The position numbers and the translations under genes are program-made. From Flavobacteriaceae bacterium (lineage in GTDB: Bacteria; Bacteroidota; Bacteroidia; Flavobacteriales; Flavobacteriaceae), in contig JANQRC010000010.1 in the NCBI GenBank assembly GCA_028284745.1, forward strand, positions 1-58,808: a DNA stretch of 58,808 nt, written 5' to 3'. The notes under the pieces were generated by a model that was given only the letters and a program-made list of their open reading frames with translations, did not search any database and had not been told where the DNA came from. This document shows positions 18,590-27,291 of the stretch, in pieces; within the stretch, counting starts at the first letter, position 1; every line of letters begins with the position of its first letter.

Positions 18590-19960
18590 ATGATCACTTC
18601 TTCATCTCTTAAGGCACATAAGCTTCCTATTGCATGCTCACTACTAAGTGTTGCACTGTATGCAAGCTTTGCCTATGACCTAGCACGAACCGACTTCTCG
18701 AAGCTGTTGTCGTTGTGGTTCGCGTTGTTCCTTGTGGCCTTTCAATTGTATAAGACCACAAAGTGGGACTTCAAATTTTTAGTTGTCGCAGGTATTGCTT
18801 TTCGGTTGGTCTTCCTATTTGCCATTCCCAACCTGTCTCAAGATTTTTACCGTTTTATTTGGGATGGAAGGATGTTACTAGAGGGTTACAATCCGTATCT
18901 CTATTTACCTGAAACCTTTATTGCAGAAGGGAATACAGTGGTCTTCCAAGCCAAAGAGCTATATGAAGGCATGGGTGAACTCAACGGAAGCCATTTTACC
19001 AACTACCCTCCACTAAATCAGTTGTGCTTTGCCATTGCTGGACTATTTGCTGGAAAGAGCATTTTAGGTTCCGCAATCGTATTGCGTCTCCTGGTCATTC
19101 TGGCGGATTTGGGCATCCTTTTCTTCGGAAAGCGCTTGCTGCAAGTCTTGGAACTTCCTGTGCATCGTATCTTTTGGTATTTCCTGAATCCGTTCATCAT
19201 CATAGAACTGACTGGCAACTTACACTTTGAAGGTGTCATGCTCTTCTTCTTGGTGCTGAATCTATACCTATTGCATAAGGGGAAATGGCTATTTGCCGCG
19301 CTGGCTTTTGCAGCTTCGATATCGGTAAAACTGATTCCACTGATGCTGCTCCCGTTGTTCTTTGGGTACTTTTTGAGACCCAAGGAAGCTCATTTAGATT
19401 TCAAGAAACTGATTGGATTCTATGCTGTAGTGGGTCTGTGTTGTCTATTGTTGTTTGCTCCGTTCTTTTCCTCAGCATTCATCAATAACTATTCACAGAC
19501 CGTTGGGCTTTGGTTTACGAATTTTGAATTCAACGGAAGCCTGTACTACATTGCCCGGGAGATCGGCTATTCCTTCCGCGGATACAACGAGATCAAGACC
19601 ATTGGCCAGTATACGCCCTTCATAGTGGTCGCCTTTGTGCTGGGCATGGCCCTCTTCCGAAGGAATGACAACATCGTAAAGCTCATCACTGCCATGTTGC
19701 TCTGCCTGAGCTTCTATTATTTTGTTTCGACCACTGTACACCCTTGGTACGTGGCCAGCCTACTCATACTTTCACTCTTTACCAACTATCGCTTCCCTCT
19801 GGTATGGAGCGCAGTGATCATCTTTAGTTATCTGGCCTATGGAAACGAAGGCAACAAAGAGGATCTTTGGGTGATCGCTTTGGAATATCTACTTGTGTAT
19901 GGAATCTTCTTATGGGAGGTCTTCAGCAAAAGAAGACCTGTACTGCTAAAGCATCTTTAA
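18590..19960 (+). CDS. Multi-span membrane glycosyltransferase (GT87/mannosyltransferase-like, GT-C fold)
   Basis: The 456-residue protein has about 11-12 hydrophobic helices. The early periplasmic segment LSQDFYRFIWDGRMLLEGYNPY carries the acidic residues expected for a GT-C enzyme that takes its sugar from a polyprenyl-phosphate donor. NLHFEGVMLFFLVLNLYLL and VKLIPLMLLPLFF are typical of the mannosyltransferase/DUF2029 group. With the DPM1-like enzyme two genes upstream a donor-acceptor relay is plausible, but this is inference. The gene ends in a 15-base tail-to-tail overlap with the pseudouridine synthase gene. Confidence 0.8.
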   Translation: MITSSSLKAHKLPIACSLLSVALYASFAYDLARTDFSKLLSLWFALFLVAFQLYKTTKWDFKFLVVAGIAFRLVFLFAIPNLSQDFYRFIWDGRMLLEGYNPYLYLPETFIAEGNTVVFQAKELYEGMGELNGSHFTNYPPLNQLCFAIAGLFAGKSILGSAIVLRLLVILADLGILFFGKRLLQVLELPVHRIFWYFLNPFIIIELTGNLHFEGVMLFFLVLNLYLLHKGKWLFAALAFAASISVKLIPLMLLPLFFGYFLRPKEAHLDFKKLIGFYAVVGLCCLLLFAPFFSSAFINNYSQTVGLWFTNFEFNGSLYYIAREIGYSFRGYNEIKTIGQYTPFIVVAFVLGMALFRRNDNIVKLITAMLLCLSFYYFVSTTVHPWYVASLLILSLFTNYRFPLVWSAVIIFSYLAYGNEGNKEDLWVIALEYLLVYGIFLWEVFSKRRPVLLKHL

Positions 19961-20788
19961 GTTGATGACCTCTTGCTGGGTAAGGTGGCGCCAATGGCCT
20001 CGCGGCAAGTCTTTCTTGGTGAGCCCAGCGAAGACCACACGGTCTAGTCGCTCTACATTGTATTCAAAATGTTCGAAAAGACGGCGAACAATGCGGTTCT
20101 TACCGCTATGTATCCTCACTCCTACTTCGCGCTTGGTGGCACTAGGAATCCAGGAGATCTCGTCTACCTCCATCATTCCATCCTCGAGCTCAACGCCATT
20201 CTTGATCTCGTTGAAATGCGTTTGACTCAACTTCTTATCCAACACCACATGATAGATCTTACGGATATTGCTAGAAGGGTGCATCAAATGCTTTGCCAGG
20301 TCGCCATCATTGGTAAACAATAGAAGTCCAGTAGTGGGACGATCTAACCTACCCACGGGCACAACACGTGCATTGGTGGCATTTGCGATCAAGTCCATAA
20401 CTGTTTTGCGCGCCTTCTCATCCTTAGTGGTCGAGAGAAAACCTTTGGGCTTGTTCAATAATATATATTCGGGTCTTTCCGGTTTGATCAAGCGTCCATC
20501 AAAGCGTACCTGATCACCAGGTTTCACTTTGTAGCCCATCGCTGTAATGACTTTTCCATTCACTGAGACGCTACCTATAGAAATATGCATATCTGCTTCA
20601 CGGCGCGAACAGATGCCAGCATTGGCAATGTATTTGTTAAGCCGGATACTGTCATCTCTCTTTTGGGTCTTGGGCCTGACGGTCTTCTTTTGAAAACGCG
20701 AATTCGGCTTCTGCCCTTTTCCTCCCATGCGATTTTCACCAATTCGCTTAGACTTGCCCCCACCTCTTGGATTCTTATCTCTGTTCAT
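19946..20788 (-). CDS. Pseudouridine synthase, RsuA/RluB family
   Basis: The 280-residue RNA-modifying enzyme has a basic, Gly/Lys/Arg-rich N-terminal extension (about 60 residues), an S4 RNA-binding domain (RLNKYIANAGICSRREAD), then a catalytic domain with PVGRLDRPTTGLLLFTNDG, which contains the catalytic Asp. It should convert a uridine in ribosomal RNA (23S or 16S) to pseudouridine. The start is set at ATG 20788; the longer frame adds a hydrophobic, non-family N terminus. A perfect -7-type TACTTTTG lies on this strand at 20793-20800, close to the start, so the message may have almost no leader. Confidence 0.9.
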   Translation of the reverse strand: MNRDKNPRGGGKSKRIGENRMGGKGQKPNSRFQKKTVRPKTQKRDDSIRLNKYIANAGICSRREADMHISIGSVSVNGKVITAMGYKVKPGDQVRFDGRLIKPERPEYILLNKPKGFLSTTKDEKARKTVMDLIANATNARVVPVGRLDRPTTGLLLFTNDGDLAKHLMHPSSNIRKIYHVVLDKKLSQTHFNEIKNGVELEDGMMEVDEISWIPSATKREVGVRIHSGKNRIVRRLFEHFEYNVERLDRVVFAGLTKKDLPRGHWRHLTQQEVINLKML

Positions 20789-20945
20789 GTTGCAAAAGTA
20801 GCACAAAAACCCTTCGGCATATGCCCCTCCTGATAAATATGTGGTCGTTTTGATAAAATTCAAACAATTTACAGAAACCACTGTAATAGATAAGAGAGTG
20901 AAGCACAGAAAATAAGATGAATGGTTATTTTTAAAAAAGTAAAAT

Positions 20946-20962
20946 GTATTGATAATCAATAC
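20946..20962. promoter_or_regulatory. Perfect 17-bp palindrome upstream of the tail locus
   Basis: GTATTGAT-A-ATCAATAC is an exact inverted repeat about 86 bases before the TTTG box of the tail-locus promoter. The region (20789-21097, 309 bases) holds no gene. Its size and symmetry suit a dimeric regulator; the regulator is unknown. Confidence 0.5.
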
Positions 20963-21032
20963 CATAAAGATGATTCGTGATAACCTATTGACATTTAAGC
21001 CCTTATGAGAACACTATTGAAAAGACAGTCAA

Positions 21033-21078
21033 ACATATGTTAAATAATTTGTTTTTATAAACATATGTTTGATATTTG
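21033..21078 (+). promoter_or_regulatory. Promoter with two ACATATGT operator-like sites, start of the tail locus
   Basis: TTTG (21048-21051) and GATATTTG (21071-21078, 7 of 8 to TAnnTTTG) are spaced by exactly 19 bases, as in Bacteroidota promoters. Identical palindromes ACATATGT lie at 21033-21040 and 21061-21068. They sit inside a larger mirror arrangement (CAAACATATGTT and AACATATGTTTG), 28 bases apart, one upstream of the -33 box and one in the spacer. Binding there should block transcription. The implied start of transcription (about 21084) favours ATG 21098 over ATG 21065 for the first gene. Confidence 0.6.
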
Positions 21079-21097
21079 TCTCCTCAAAAGCCAACAA

Positions 21098-21913
21098 ATG
21101 ATTTTAAAGCAATACTACGAGCAAAAGAAAGCCACTATAGAGACGCTTTTAGATGAGGCCGATCTAGAAGATGTGAGAGTGCGATTGCACAACGAATACA
21201 TTTTTACGGAGGATGGAAGTGACGATACCGATTTTCCGCTGGTGATGTTCAAGTATGACCACGTGAAATGGAATACTTCTTCTGAACAAGAATACAAAGC
21301 CGATGTAGACTTCTCACTAGAGATAGTCTTCAACCGAAGCGTGAACAGAGATTTCGGAGAGGCATTGGACATAGCCGCAATTGTAGACAAAGCCATCTTA
21401 GAGTACCCTACAAAAGCTCAGTTAGATGCGAACCCAACGCTCATTCCAAATTCAGCCTTTAAAAATGTCGAAAAACAGTTTGTGGCCAAGGAGAATTATT
21501 GGGACAAGGCACATCACTTCATATGGTGTATCGAGTATCGCACCACGCTTATTGAGCAAGATAACAAAAAGAAATACACACTGATCGACAATGACTTCTT
21601 TGATGGCAATGTGACCATCAATGGAAATGGAGATGTCACTTTCACTGACCAACAACAAACTTCTCAAGCACTTAGACAGGAAGGATACGCACTAGGAGAC
21701 CATGTAGACCTCCAAACGCTGACTGTGAAGCAGAAAGATGGAAACGACCTGCTAAAGGTGCAAGCTGTAGATGAAGAGACTTATTTGAATCTGAACATCA
21801 ACAGGCGCGATCCTGATGACGCCAATGAAGTCACTTTTGAGAATCGCGAGCAAAGCATTCTGAACAGTGACGCCATTGCAGAAGATGGCCCAAGAGAACT
21901 CAAAAAACAATAA
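21098..21913 (+). CDS. First protein of the tail-like locus, possible tail terminator/neck protein
   Basis: I do not recognise a family for this 271-residue protein (ATG 21098; an upstream ATG at 21065 lies inside the promoter). It is acidic. The first half looks compact (VRVRLHNEYIF, FPLVMFKYDHVKW, ADVDFSLEIVFN). The second half contains DGNVTINGNGDVTF, which looks like an added beta domain, and a hydrophilic end. Its place directly before the sheath gene is where contractile phages put tail-terminator or completion proteins, so a role at the end of the tube is the best guess. Confidence 0.5.
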   Translation: MILKQYYEQKKATIETLLDEADLEDVRVRLHNEYIFTEDGSDDTDFPLVMFKYDHVKWNTSSEQEYKADVDFSLEIVFNRSVNRDFGEALDIAAIVDKAILEYPTKAQLDANPTLIPNSAFKNVEKQFVAKENYWDKAHHFIWCIEYRTTLIEQDNKKKYTLIDNDFFDGNVTINGNGDVTFTDQQQTSQALRQEGYALGDHVDLQTLTVKQKDGNDLLKVQAVDEETYLNLNINRRDPDDANEVTFENREQSILNSDAIAEDGPRELKKQ

Positions 21914-21929
21914 TTAAAAAGATTAGACT

Positions 21930-22109
21930 GTGAAAAGAAGCAAAGAACTATTGAAAATGCGCAGAAGATTCGTCAATGACTATGTTGCGCAGAACGGACA
22001 CAAGCAAATGAAAGTCATCGTTGCCGAACTTTCAGAAAAACTGTTCGTCTCAGAGCGAACCATATACAACATCCTTAACGAGGCCACAGCTTTAGAGCCC
22101 GCCTTTTAA
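21930..22109 (+). CDS. Small HTH-like protein in the tail locus
   Basis: A 59-codon frame starts at GTG 21930, 16 bases after the preceding stop, and ends at TAA 22107-22109. The sequence is basic at the N terminus (KRSKELLKMRRRFVNDYV) and ends with a helix-turn-helix-like segment, VIVAELSEKLFVSERTIYNI, that reads like a sigma-4 or resolvase-type recognition helix. Small proteins of this kind occur in Bacteroidota phage tail regions. It could regulate the locus or be structural. Confidence 0.6.
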   Translation: MKRSKELLKMRRRFVNDYVAQNGHKQMKVIVAELSEKLFVSERTIYNILNEATALEPAF

Positions 22110-22213
22110 ACCTTCCCGAAATATAAAATACTTTGAAGGTCAGCTTTGTAACGAAGTTGAGCAGGAAGGATACACCCAAAAACGTACAACACTTTTAAAT
22201 CAAAACCCTTATT

Positions 22214-23548
22214 ATGAGTGCATTATTAAACGATGTAGTAATTAACAAAACGGCAGGCGGCTTGGGCCGCAGGACTCCAGACCAAGACATGGTGTCCGGG
22301 CTGCTGTTTGATGGCGATGAAACTTCAGGTCTGACCTATGGGAACATCGCTCGACTTTCCTCAGTAGAAGATGCGGAAGCTCTTGGAATTGACGAGACCT
22401 ATGACCGTAACGGTCAGTCTGCGTATTATCAGGTCTCACAATACTTTAGAATGAATCCTTCTGGCGACCTGTATGTCATGGTCGTCGAGGCAGATAGCTT
22501 TGCAAACACTGCCGCTTTTGCCAAAGAAATGCAAGAAAAAGCAGACGGGAACATTCGTCAGATCGGTGTCATCTATAGCGGTGCTGCAGATTTTGCTGCT
22601 ACACAAGCAGCTGCTCAAGCCGCACAAACTCAAGCAGATGAAGCTTTTGCAGAGTATATCCCTTTTGAAGTGATTGTTGAAGGAAAAGGTTTCATCGCTT
22701 CTAATGCAGCAGAAGCAGCAAACCTTGCTGACCTTGGTGCTGAAAATGTGTCTGTCGTTGTTGCGATGGATCCTGACATGGCCACCAAAGAGAGGCTGTT
22801 TCTTAGCTCAGGAGAATCATACACCTTACCAGCTGGCGCAACTCTAGTAGAAATTGGGATCAATTCAGGAGATTTTACAGTACGGGACAAAGATGATAAT
22901 CCTATTACTGACCAAGTCGGAGAGCCGATCACAATAAGAAAAGACGTTTACAATAATACTGCTGCTGTAGGAACGCTGCTCGGCACCATATCAGCTGCCA
23001 AAGTATCAGAGAATGTCGCTTGGGTAGAGAAATTCAACCTGGCGGGCGAAGGTTTTGGCAAGCCTGGATTTATAGACGGAGAGCAAGTAACTACTCTGGG
23101 AGACCTAAGTACACTAAACGAAAAAAAGTATATTTTCACACGCACCCATACGGGCATTGCCGGTCTTTACTTCAACGATAGCCATACCTGTACAGACCCG
23201 ACTTCAGACTTTACCTATGTAGAGGCCAACCGTACCATCAACAAAGCGTCTCGCCTAGTACGTGCCACACTGTTGCCAAAGTTGAATTCACCTGTATTGG
23301 TAGACCCCGAAGACGGCACGCTACCACCTTCTGTAGTAAAAGGGTTTGAAACGCTTTGTCGTGCAGCCTTAGAACGCATGGTAGCCAACGAAGAAGCTTC
23401 AGAGATCGATGTGTATGTGAATCCGCTTCAGGACATCTTGGCCACTTCGCGCCTTGACGTGAAGGTAGAGATCGTGCCCATGGGTACCGCACGTCGCATC
23501 GTGGTTGATCTCGGCTTCAACAATCCCTTTGGCGTAAACTTAGCTTAA
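22214..23548 (+). CDS. Contractile tail sheath protein (DUF2586-like)
   Basis: The 444-residue protein matches the DUF2586 type of sheath found in Bacteroidota phages and tail-like particles: AEALGIDETYD, YYQVSQYFRMNPSGDLYVMV and VGTLLGTISAAKVSENVAWVEKFNL. The C-terminal region (ATSRLDVKVEIVPMGTARRI, DLGFNNPFG) is the part that normally grips the tube and neighbouring sheath subunits. Residues about 196-248 (GESYTLPAGATLVEIG through TIRKDVYNN) break the usual DUF2586 sequence and look like an inserted, Gly/Asp-rich beta domain that would sit on the outside of the sheath. It is followed directly by the tube gene. A 104-base leader precedes it. Confidence 0.88.
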   Translation: MSALLNDVVINKTAGGLGRRTPDQDMVSGLLFDGDETSGLTYGNIARLSSVEDAEALGIDETYDRNGQSAYYQVSQYFRMNPSGDLYVMVVEADSFANTAAFAKEMQEKADGNIRQIGVIYSGAADFAATQAAAQAAQTQADEAFAEYIPFEVIVEGKGFIASNAAEAANLADLGAENVSVVVAMDPDMATKERLFLSSGESYTLPAGATLVEIGINSGDFTVRDKDDNPITDQVGEPITIRKDVYNNTAAVGTLLGTISAAKVSENVAWVEKFNLAGEGFGKPGFIDGEQVTTLGDLSTLNEKKYIFTRTHTGIAGLYFNDSHTCTDPTSDFTYVEANRTINKASRLVRATLLPKLNSPVLVDPEDGTLPPSVVKGFETLCRAALERMVANEEASEIDVYVNPLQDILATSRLDVKVEIVPMGTARRIVVDLGFNNPFGVNLA

Positions 23549-23580
23549 TCATCAACTATTAACTCATCTAAAACACAGAT

Positions 23581-24006
23581 ATGTCACAATTACCATTAAT
23601 CAACGGACAGCGTCACAGCTGGTCTTCTATAGAGATCAATTTGCTAGATCGTATCGTTACAGGCGTTACATCAATAAGCTACGATGATACCACGGCAAAG
23701 GAAAACCACTACGGTGCCGGAAATATGCCTGTTCATCGTGGCAGAGGGAAATATGAGGCCAACGCTTCGATCACCCTTTACAACTACGAGGTAGAGTCTA
23801 TCCAGGCAGCTTTGCCAAGAGGGCAACGTCTCAGCGATGTTCCTCCTTTCGATATCAAAGTGAGTTTCTTGGATGACACCAACGAGATCGTAACCCATGT
23901 AGTCAGAAACTGCGAGTTCAAGTCGAACAAACGCAACATGAATCAAGGCGACACCAAGATCGAGGTGAGCCTGGACATGATCGTCTCGCACATCGAGTGG
24001 AACTAA
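23581..24006 (+). CDS. Tail tube protein
   Basis: The 141-residue protein is built mostly of beta strands and has the features of myovirus tube proteins (P2 FII/Mu M-like): an N-terminal HSWSSIEINLLDRIVTGVTS, the central GRGKYEANASITLYNYEVE and a final IEVSLDMIVSHIEWN strand. It lies 32 bases after the sheath gene, the normal order. It is followed by a strong terminator, so sheath and tube can be made in greater amounts than the baseplate parts. Confidence 0.85.
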   Translation: MSQLPLINGQRHSWSSIEINLLDRIVTGVTSISYDDTTAKENHYGAGNMPVHRGRGKYEANASITLYNYEVESIQAALPRGQRLSDVPPFDIKVSFLDDTNEIVTHVVRNCEFKSNKRNMNQGDTKIEVSLDMIVSHIEWN

Positions 24007-24246
24007 GCCACTAGTATTTCGGTCGTACTCGAGAGGCCGCCATTGGGCTACATAGGATTGGTTTTTACTGTCATCATAGAATTTTTGTGACCCTGCTCAG
24101 TGGTTTGCCACACCCTTTCTTCATAATGTTCAATTCAACAGCCATGATTTGCTTTCGGCTTGGCCTCTTGAACGATCGACTTCTTCACCGGTAGCTCCTT
24201 CCCTTTCATGCTACCATTCTTACACCCAAACCAAAACCCTTGGTTG

Positions 24247-24292
24247 CAATCCCCCGATGCGGGCTTCACCCTGACTTTGGGGGATTGTTTTT
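24247..24292 (+). terminator. Rho-independent terminator after sheath and tube
   Basis: A perfect 9-bp stem (CAATCCCCC 24247-24255 with GGGGGATTG 24279-24287) is followed by TTTTT. It lies in a 347-base gap (24007-24353) between the tube and chaperone-like genes; I see no gene in that gap. It should leave only partial read-through to the cargo and baseplate genes. Confidence 0.85.
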
Positions 24293-24353
24293 AAAAATGG
24301 CAGCTCAACTCAGCACATAACTAGCCTTTGGCACTCAACATAAACACTGAATC

Positions 24354-24701
24354 ATGGAAGTACAAGAAACACAAAACCTGGCCGTGGTATTGGACGGCAA
24401 CATTACCCAACAGCAGTTCAACCACTGGAAATACAAGTACAAGAAAATAGTTAAACTCTCTGTGGAAGATGATGATGGCACTACACTCTATGCCTATTTC
24501 AGAAAGCCAAGTATCGATATCAGATCGGCTGTCCTACAAGCTTCAAAGGTAGATGAATTCAAAGCCTTAGAAGTGTTGTTCAAGAACTGTTATCTCGGCG
24601 GAGACACAGAGATCGAACAAGACGACGACCTCCGCTTGAACATCACCACTTCGTTCTCAGACCACATCCAGCCCAAACCAGTGAAGGTAGAGATCCTTTA
24701 G
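24354..24701 (+). CDS. Tail-assembly-chaperone-like protein, copy 1
   Basis: The 115-residue protein resembles, over most of its length, the protein of 32295-32747. The shared pattern is a short strand then YAYFRKPS / CAYFARPT, a helix ending in ALEVLFKNCYLGGD / ALQTVFERCVQGD, and an acidic DDDLRLNITTSF / DDEFVLSAGKAL part. This pattern (a protein-substrate-like beta start followed by a helical pair with a 'residue-pair' Cys) is that of phage gpE/XkdN/gp24-type tail-assembly chaperones, which coat the tape measure during assembly. Family-level naming is tentative. Confidence 0.6.
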   Translation: MEVQETQNLAVVLDGNITQQQFNHWKYKYKKIVKLSVEDDDGTTLYAYFRKPSIDIRSAVLQASKVDEFKALEVLFKNCYLGGDTEIEQDDDLRLNITTSFSDHIQPKPVKVEIL

Positions 24702-24728
24702 TCCGAAATCAGCTAACCTTTCTTTTTC

Positions 24729-26762
24729 ATGTCCTATTCCCAAACGATACATATTGAAGCCAAAGACCTTATTGATGCCAAAAGGCAGCTGAAGCTGGAG
24801 TTGCTTGCATTATTAGGGCATCATGACACTCTTGAAAGAGGTGCTGTAAAGAATCATGAACGATTCCAGTCCAACTCAATGATTGAAGGCCCTAATCGCG
24901 GTTTCGTGATTGCAGAAAAAGGAATTCGCCTACATGAAACTCCAACTCCTTATGACAAAGCTTATCAGGAAGGAAAGGGAATCTATGGAAGGGTTTACGC
25001 TCCAGGAGCCGAGATACTTGTATTAAACGAAAGTAAATACAATAAGGGTTGGCTAGAGATTGAAACTACCGACGCTATAGGTTTTATCGAGAAGCATTAC
25101 ATCAAGATCATCCCTATTGACCCACTTCTAGACAGTTTCACTTCTAAATTCTACTATATAAGTGAAGGCGACACATTTGAAAATCAAATTGCCAAAGTAC
25201 ATTATAGTCAATACAAGACCCGCACTGGAGATGATTATCGAACCATTGCGCAAGCATTTTATTTACTTAACCAGCAAGGGAACCTCTTAGAGGGGATCAG
25301 TCTTGTAGATGTTGGTCAAAACTTCCTAGAGGCTATCGAGCTTGGCTTCAAGGCCAGTCTAGACCCTTACTTTATAAATGCTAGACAGCTGTACAAAAAA
25401 ATTCAGTTGATGCAAGGGCACATTGTGCGCCTACCGTCAAAGAATTATATAAGGCTACAGCAAGAGTTGGGAAATCTGAGCAAGCGCCCAGATTTCATGA
25501 ATAAAGCCATTGACATCGCATCTACTGGCGCAGAGATTTTGGCTGGTACAGGAGGATTGGTCATAGGGATCATTGAGGGCATCCTAAGAGGGATCTACGA
25601 CGCAGTAGAAGGTATTGTGGATTTGATATCCATGATCATCAAGACCATTAAAGACTTGATTACCGGAGAGCTCTTCGAAGACCTTAAGGACATCTATCAG
25701 ACTTTTAAAAATATCAGCGGCCTCAATTTCGAAGACTTTAAAAATCTTGTTTACGATGTGCTTGGGAACATCGGTGAAGCCATTAAAGACACTATCGAAA
25801 ATTGGGCAAACGCTTCCGCTTTCGAAAAAGGCAGGACCATTGGGATCATTATTGGTGTGATCCTACTGGAGATACTCATTGCTGTGTTTACAGGTGGAAG
25901 TGCCTCTCTGGCGAAGTGGGCAGGAAAACTAGGAAAGTTTGGGAAGGTTCTCAACAAAGTAGCCAAGATCGGAGATAAGGTAAGCGAAAAAATACCTCGT
26001 GGAAGAAGACGTAAAGGCGATTATGACAATGATGTCGACCCAGATGGCAATAACTGGCAACGATGGGCTCTCTTACAACAGGCTAGAATCACCGCAGAAT
26101 CTATAGATGCAAGTGGAGGCACTACAGCTGAGTTGATGGCCACATTAAAAGCTCAGGAACAACTATACCCGAAACTAAAGGTCTCTTGGCCTAAAGAAGA
26201 TGTCAAAAGTGGTTCATTTGACTTGTACATGAAAGCCAGTCCAAAGAAAAAAGTGATTGACGACTTTACCAGTGGCACAAAGATTGAGGAAGTCAAACTC
26301 AAAAGCGGTAAGAAAGGAGCATGGAACAAAGAGTTGAGTAAGTCGCTTAAACCTAAGACGCGCTACAACGTAGATGGCTATCTATACGACACTGATGACC
26401 TGGGAAGGGTAAAATCAGTTAAAGGAAAACTAAAACTTAACAAGAAAGGAAGAAACACCTACCAACAACAAAAATCCGTTACCTTAAAGGATGGCGTAAA
26501 AGGGCAAGACGATGGTGGACACTTGATCGCCCAAATATTTGACGGACCTGGCGAGCAGATCAATTATGTACCACAGAAGTCAAGTTTAAATAGGGGAGAA
26601 TGGAAGACAATGGAGATGGAGTGGAAAAAAGCTCTGGAAGCAGGAAAAGAAGTTGAGATAGATATCCAGAATGTATTTAGCGGAGAATCAAAAAGACCTA
26701 ATGCCCAACTTGTAACATACAAGATTGATGGCAATACCTTCAAGGAAATATTCGATAATTAA
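24729..26762 (+). CDS. Cargo toxin: SH3b- and LysM-like domains, hydrophobic region, C-terminal DNA/RNA endonuclease
   Basis: The 677-residue protein is modular. Residues about 55-135 look like a bacterial SH3 domain (GIRLHETPTP, GAEILVLNESKYNKGWLEIE). Residues about 145-240 look LysM-like (YISEGDTFENQIAKVHYSQY, then LMQGHIVRLPS). Two hydrophobic blocks follow (GTGGLVIGIIEGILRGIYDA; IGIIIGVILLEILIAVF). The C terminus (about 560-677) matches the endonuclease NS_2 type of polymorphic toxin: Asp594-Asp-Gly-Gly-His598 holds the general-base His, INYVPQKSSLNRGEW holds the metal-binding Asn, and a WKKALEAGKEVEIDI strand follows. It should cut nucleic acid in the target cell. The next gene is a YezG-like immunity gene 13 bases away. 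The position between tube and baseplate genes suggests it is particle cargo. Confidence 0.82.
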   Translation: MSYSQTIHIEAKDLIDAKRQLKLELLALLGHHDTLERGAVKNHERFQSNSMIEGPNRGFVIAEKGIRLHETPTPYDKAYQEGKGIYGRVYAPGAEILVLNESKYNKGWLEIETTDAIGFIEKHYIKIIPIDPLLDSFTSKFYYISEGDTFENQIAKVHYSQYKTRTGDDYRTIAQAFYLLNQQGNLLEGISLVDVGQNFLEAIELGFKASLDPYFINARQLYKKIQLMQGHIVRLPSKNYIRLQQELGNLSKRPDFMNKAIDIASTGAEILAGTGGLVIGIIEGILRGIYDAVEGIVDLISMIIKTIKDLITGELFEDLKDIYQTFKNISGLNFEDFKNLVYDVLGNIGEAIKDTIENWANASAFEKGRTIGIIIGVILLEILIAVFTGGSASLAKWAGKLGKFGKVLNKVAKIGDKVSEKIPRGRRRKGDYDNDVDPDGNNWQRWALLQQARITAESIDASGGTTAELMATLKAQEQLYPKLKVSWPKEDVKSGSFDLYMKASPKKKVIDDFTSGTKIEEVKLKSGKKGAWNKELSKSLKPKTRYNVDGYLYDTDDLGRVKSVKGKLKLNKKGRNTYQQQKSVTLKDGVKGQDDGGHLIAQIFDGPGEQINYVPQKSSLNRGEWKTMEMEWKKALEAGKEVEIDIQNVFSGESKRPNAQLVTYKIDGNTFKEIFDN

Positions 26763-26775
26763 ATATCTTTAACCC

Positions 26776-27120
26776 ATGATGACTGTAGAAGAAATATATC
26801 ACACTATTGGACAGTCAATAGTTGACTCATTAGATGAAAATTGGACCAAAGCCAGGTTACATGTAAGATATAGTGGCAAATCAGCAGGTTTTCATTTAAA
26901 TTACTGGGAAAGCGAAATGATGCATAATTCAGAGTACACAGCATTGGACTATTCAGTGTATAAAGCTGTTTCAGAGTTACACCAAATCACTACTGAAGGT
27001 GATCACAATCGGTGGAATCGCCTAGAATTCAACCTGAGTGAAGATGGCGATATGGACTTACAATTCATCTGGGATAAAGAACTTAACGACCAGATCCAGA
27101 GGTTTAGCGAAGAAGAGTAA
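26776..27120 (+). CDS. YezG-like immunity protein for the endonuclease toxin
   Basis: The 114-residue acidic protein follows the layout of the YezG (DUF600) immunity family: an N-terminal helix (EEIYHTIGQSIVDSLDENW), strands around ARLHVRYSGKSAGFHLNYW, a helix with AVSELHQITTEG and the conserved end WNRLEFNLSEDGDMDLQFIW. YezG proteins neutralise nuclease toxins of the LXG/YeeF type. It has no signal peptide, so it acts in the cytoplasm, where a nuclease must be blocked. It starts 13 bases after the toxin stop. An immunity gene implies the toxin can harm the producer's own kind, hence a bacterial target. Confidence 0.82.
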   Translation: MMTVEEIYHTIGQSIVDSLDENWTKARLHVRYSGKSAGFHLNYWESEMMHNSEYTALDYSVYKAVSELHQITTEGDHNRWNRLEFNLSEDGDMDLQFIWDKELNDQIQRFSEEE

Positions 27121-27291
27121 AAACCTTGGTGTTTTCTCGCCGCTGAAAATACAGAAACGCAAACCTACTTCTCTTCTTTTTAATTGATACCCAAGTATCT
27201 TTAAGCTTTGACATCGACTATATTCTGCAATGTCATGTCTTCGATTCCCAACCAATGACAAAGGAGGCACTTTTACTATCAAATCATACTA

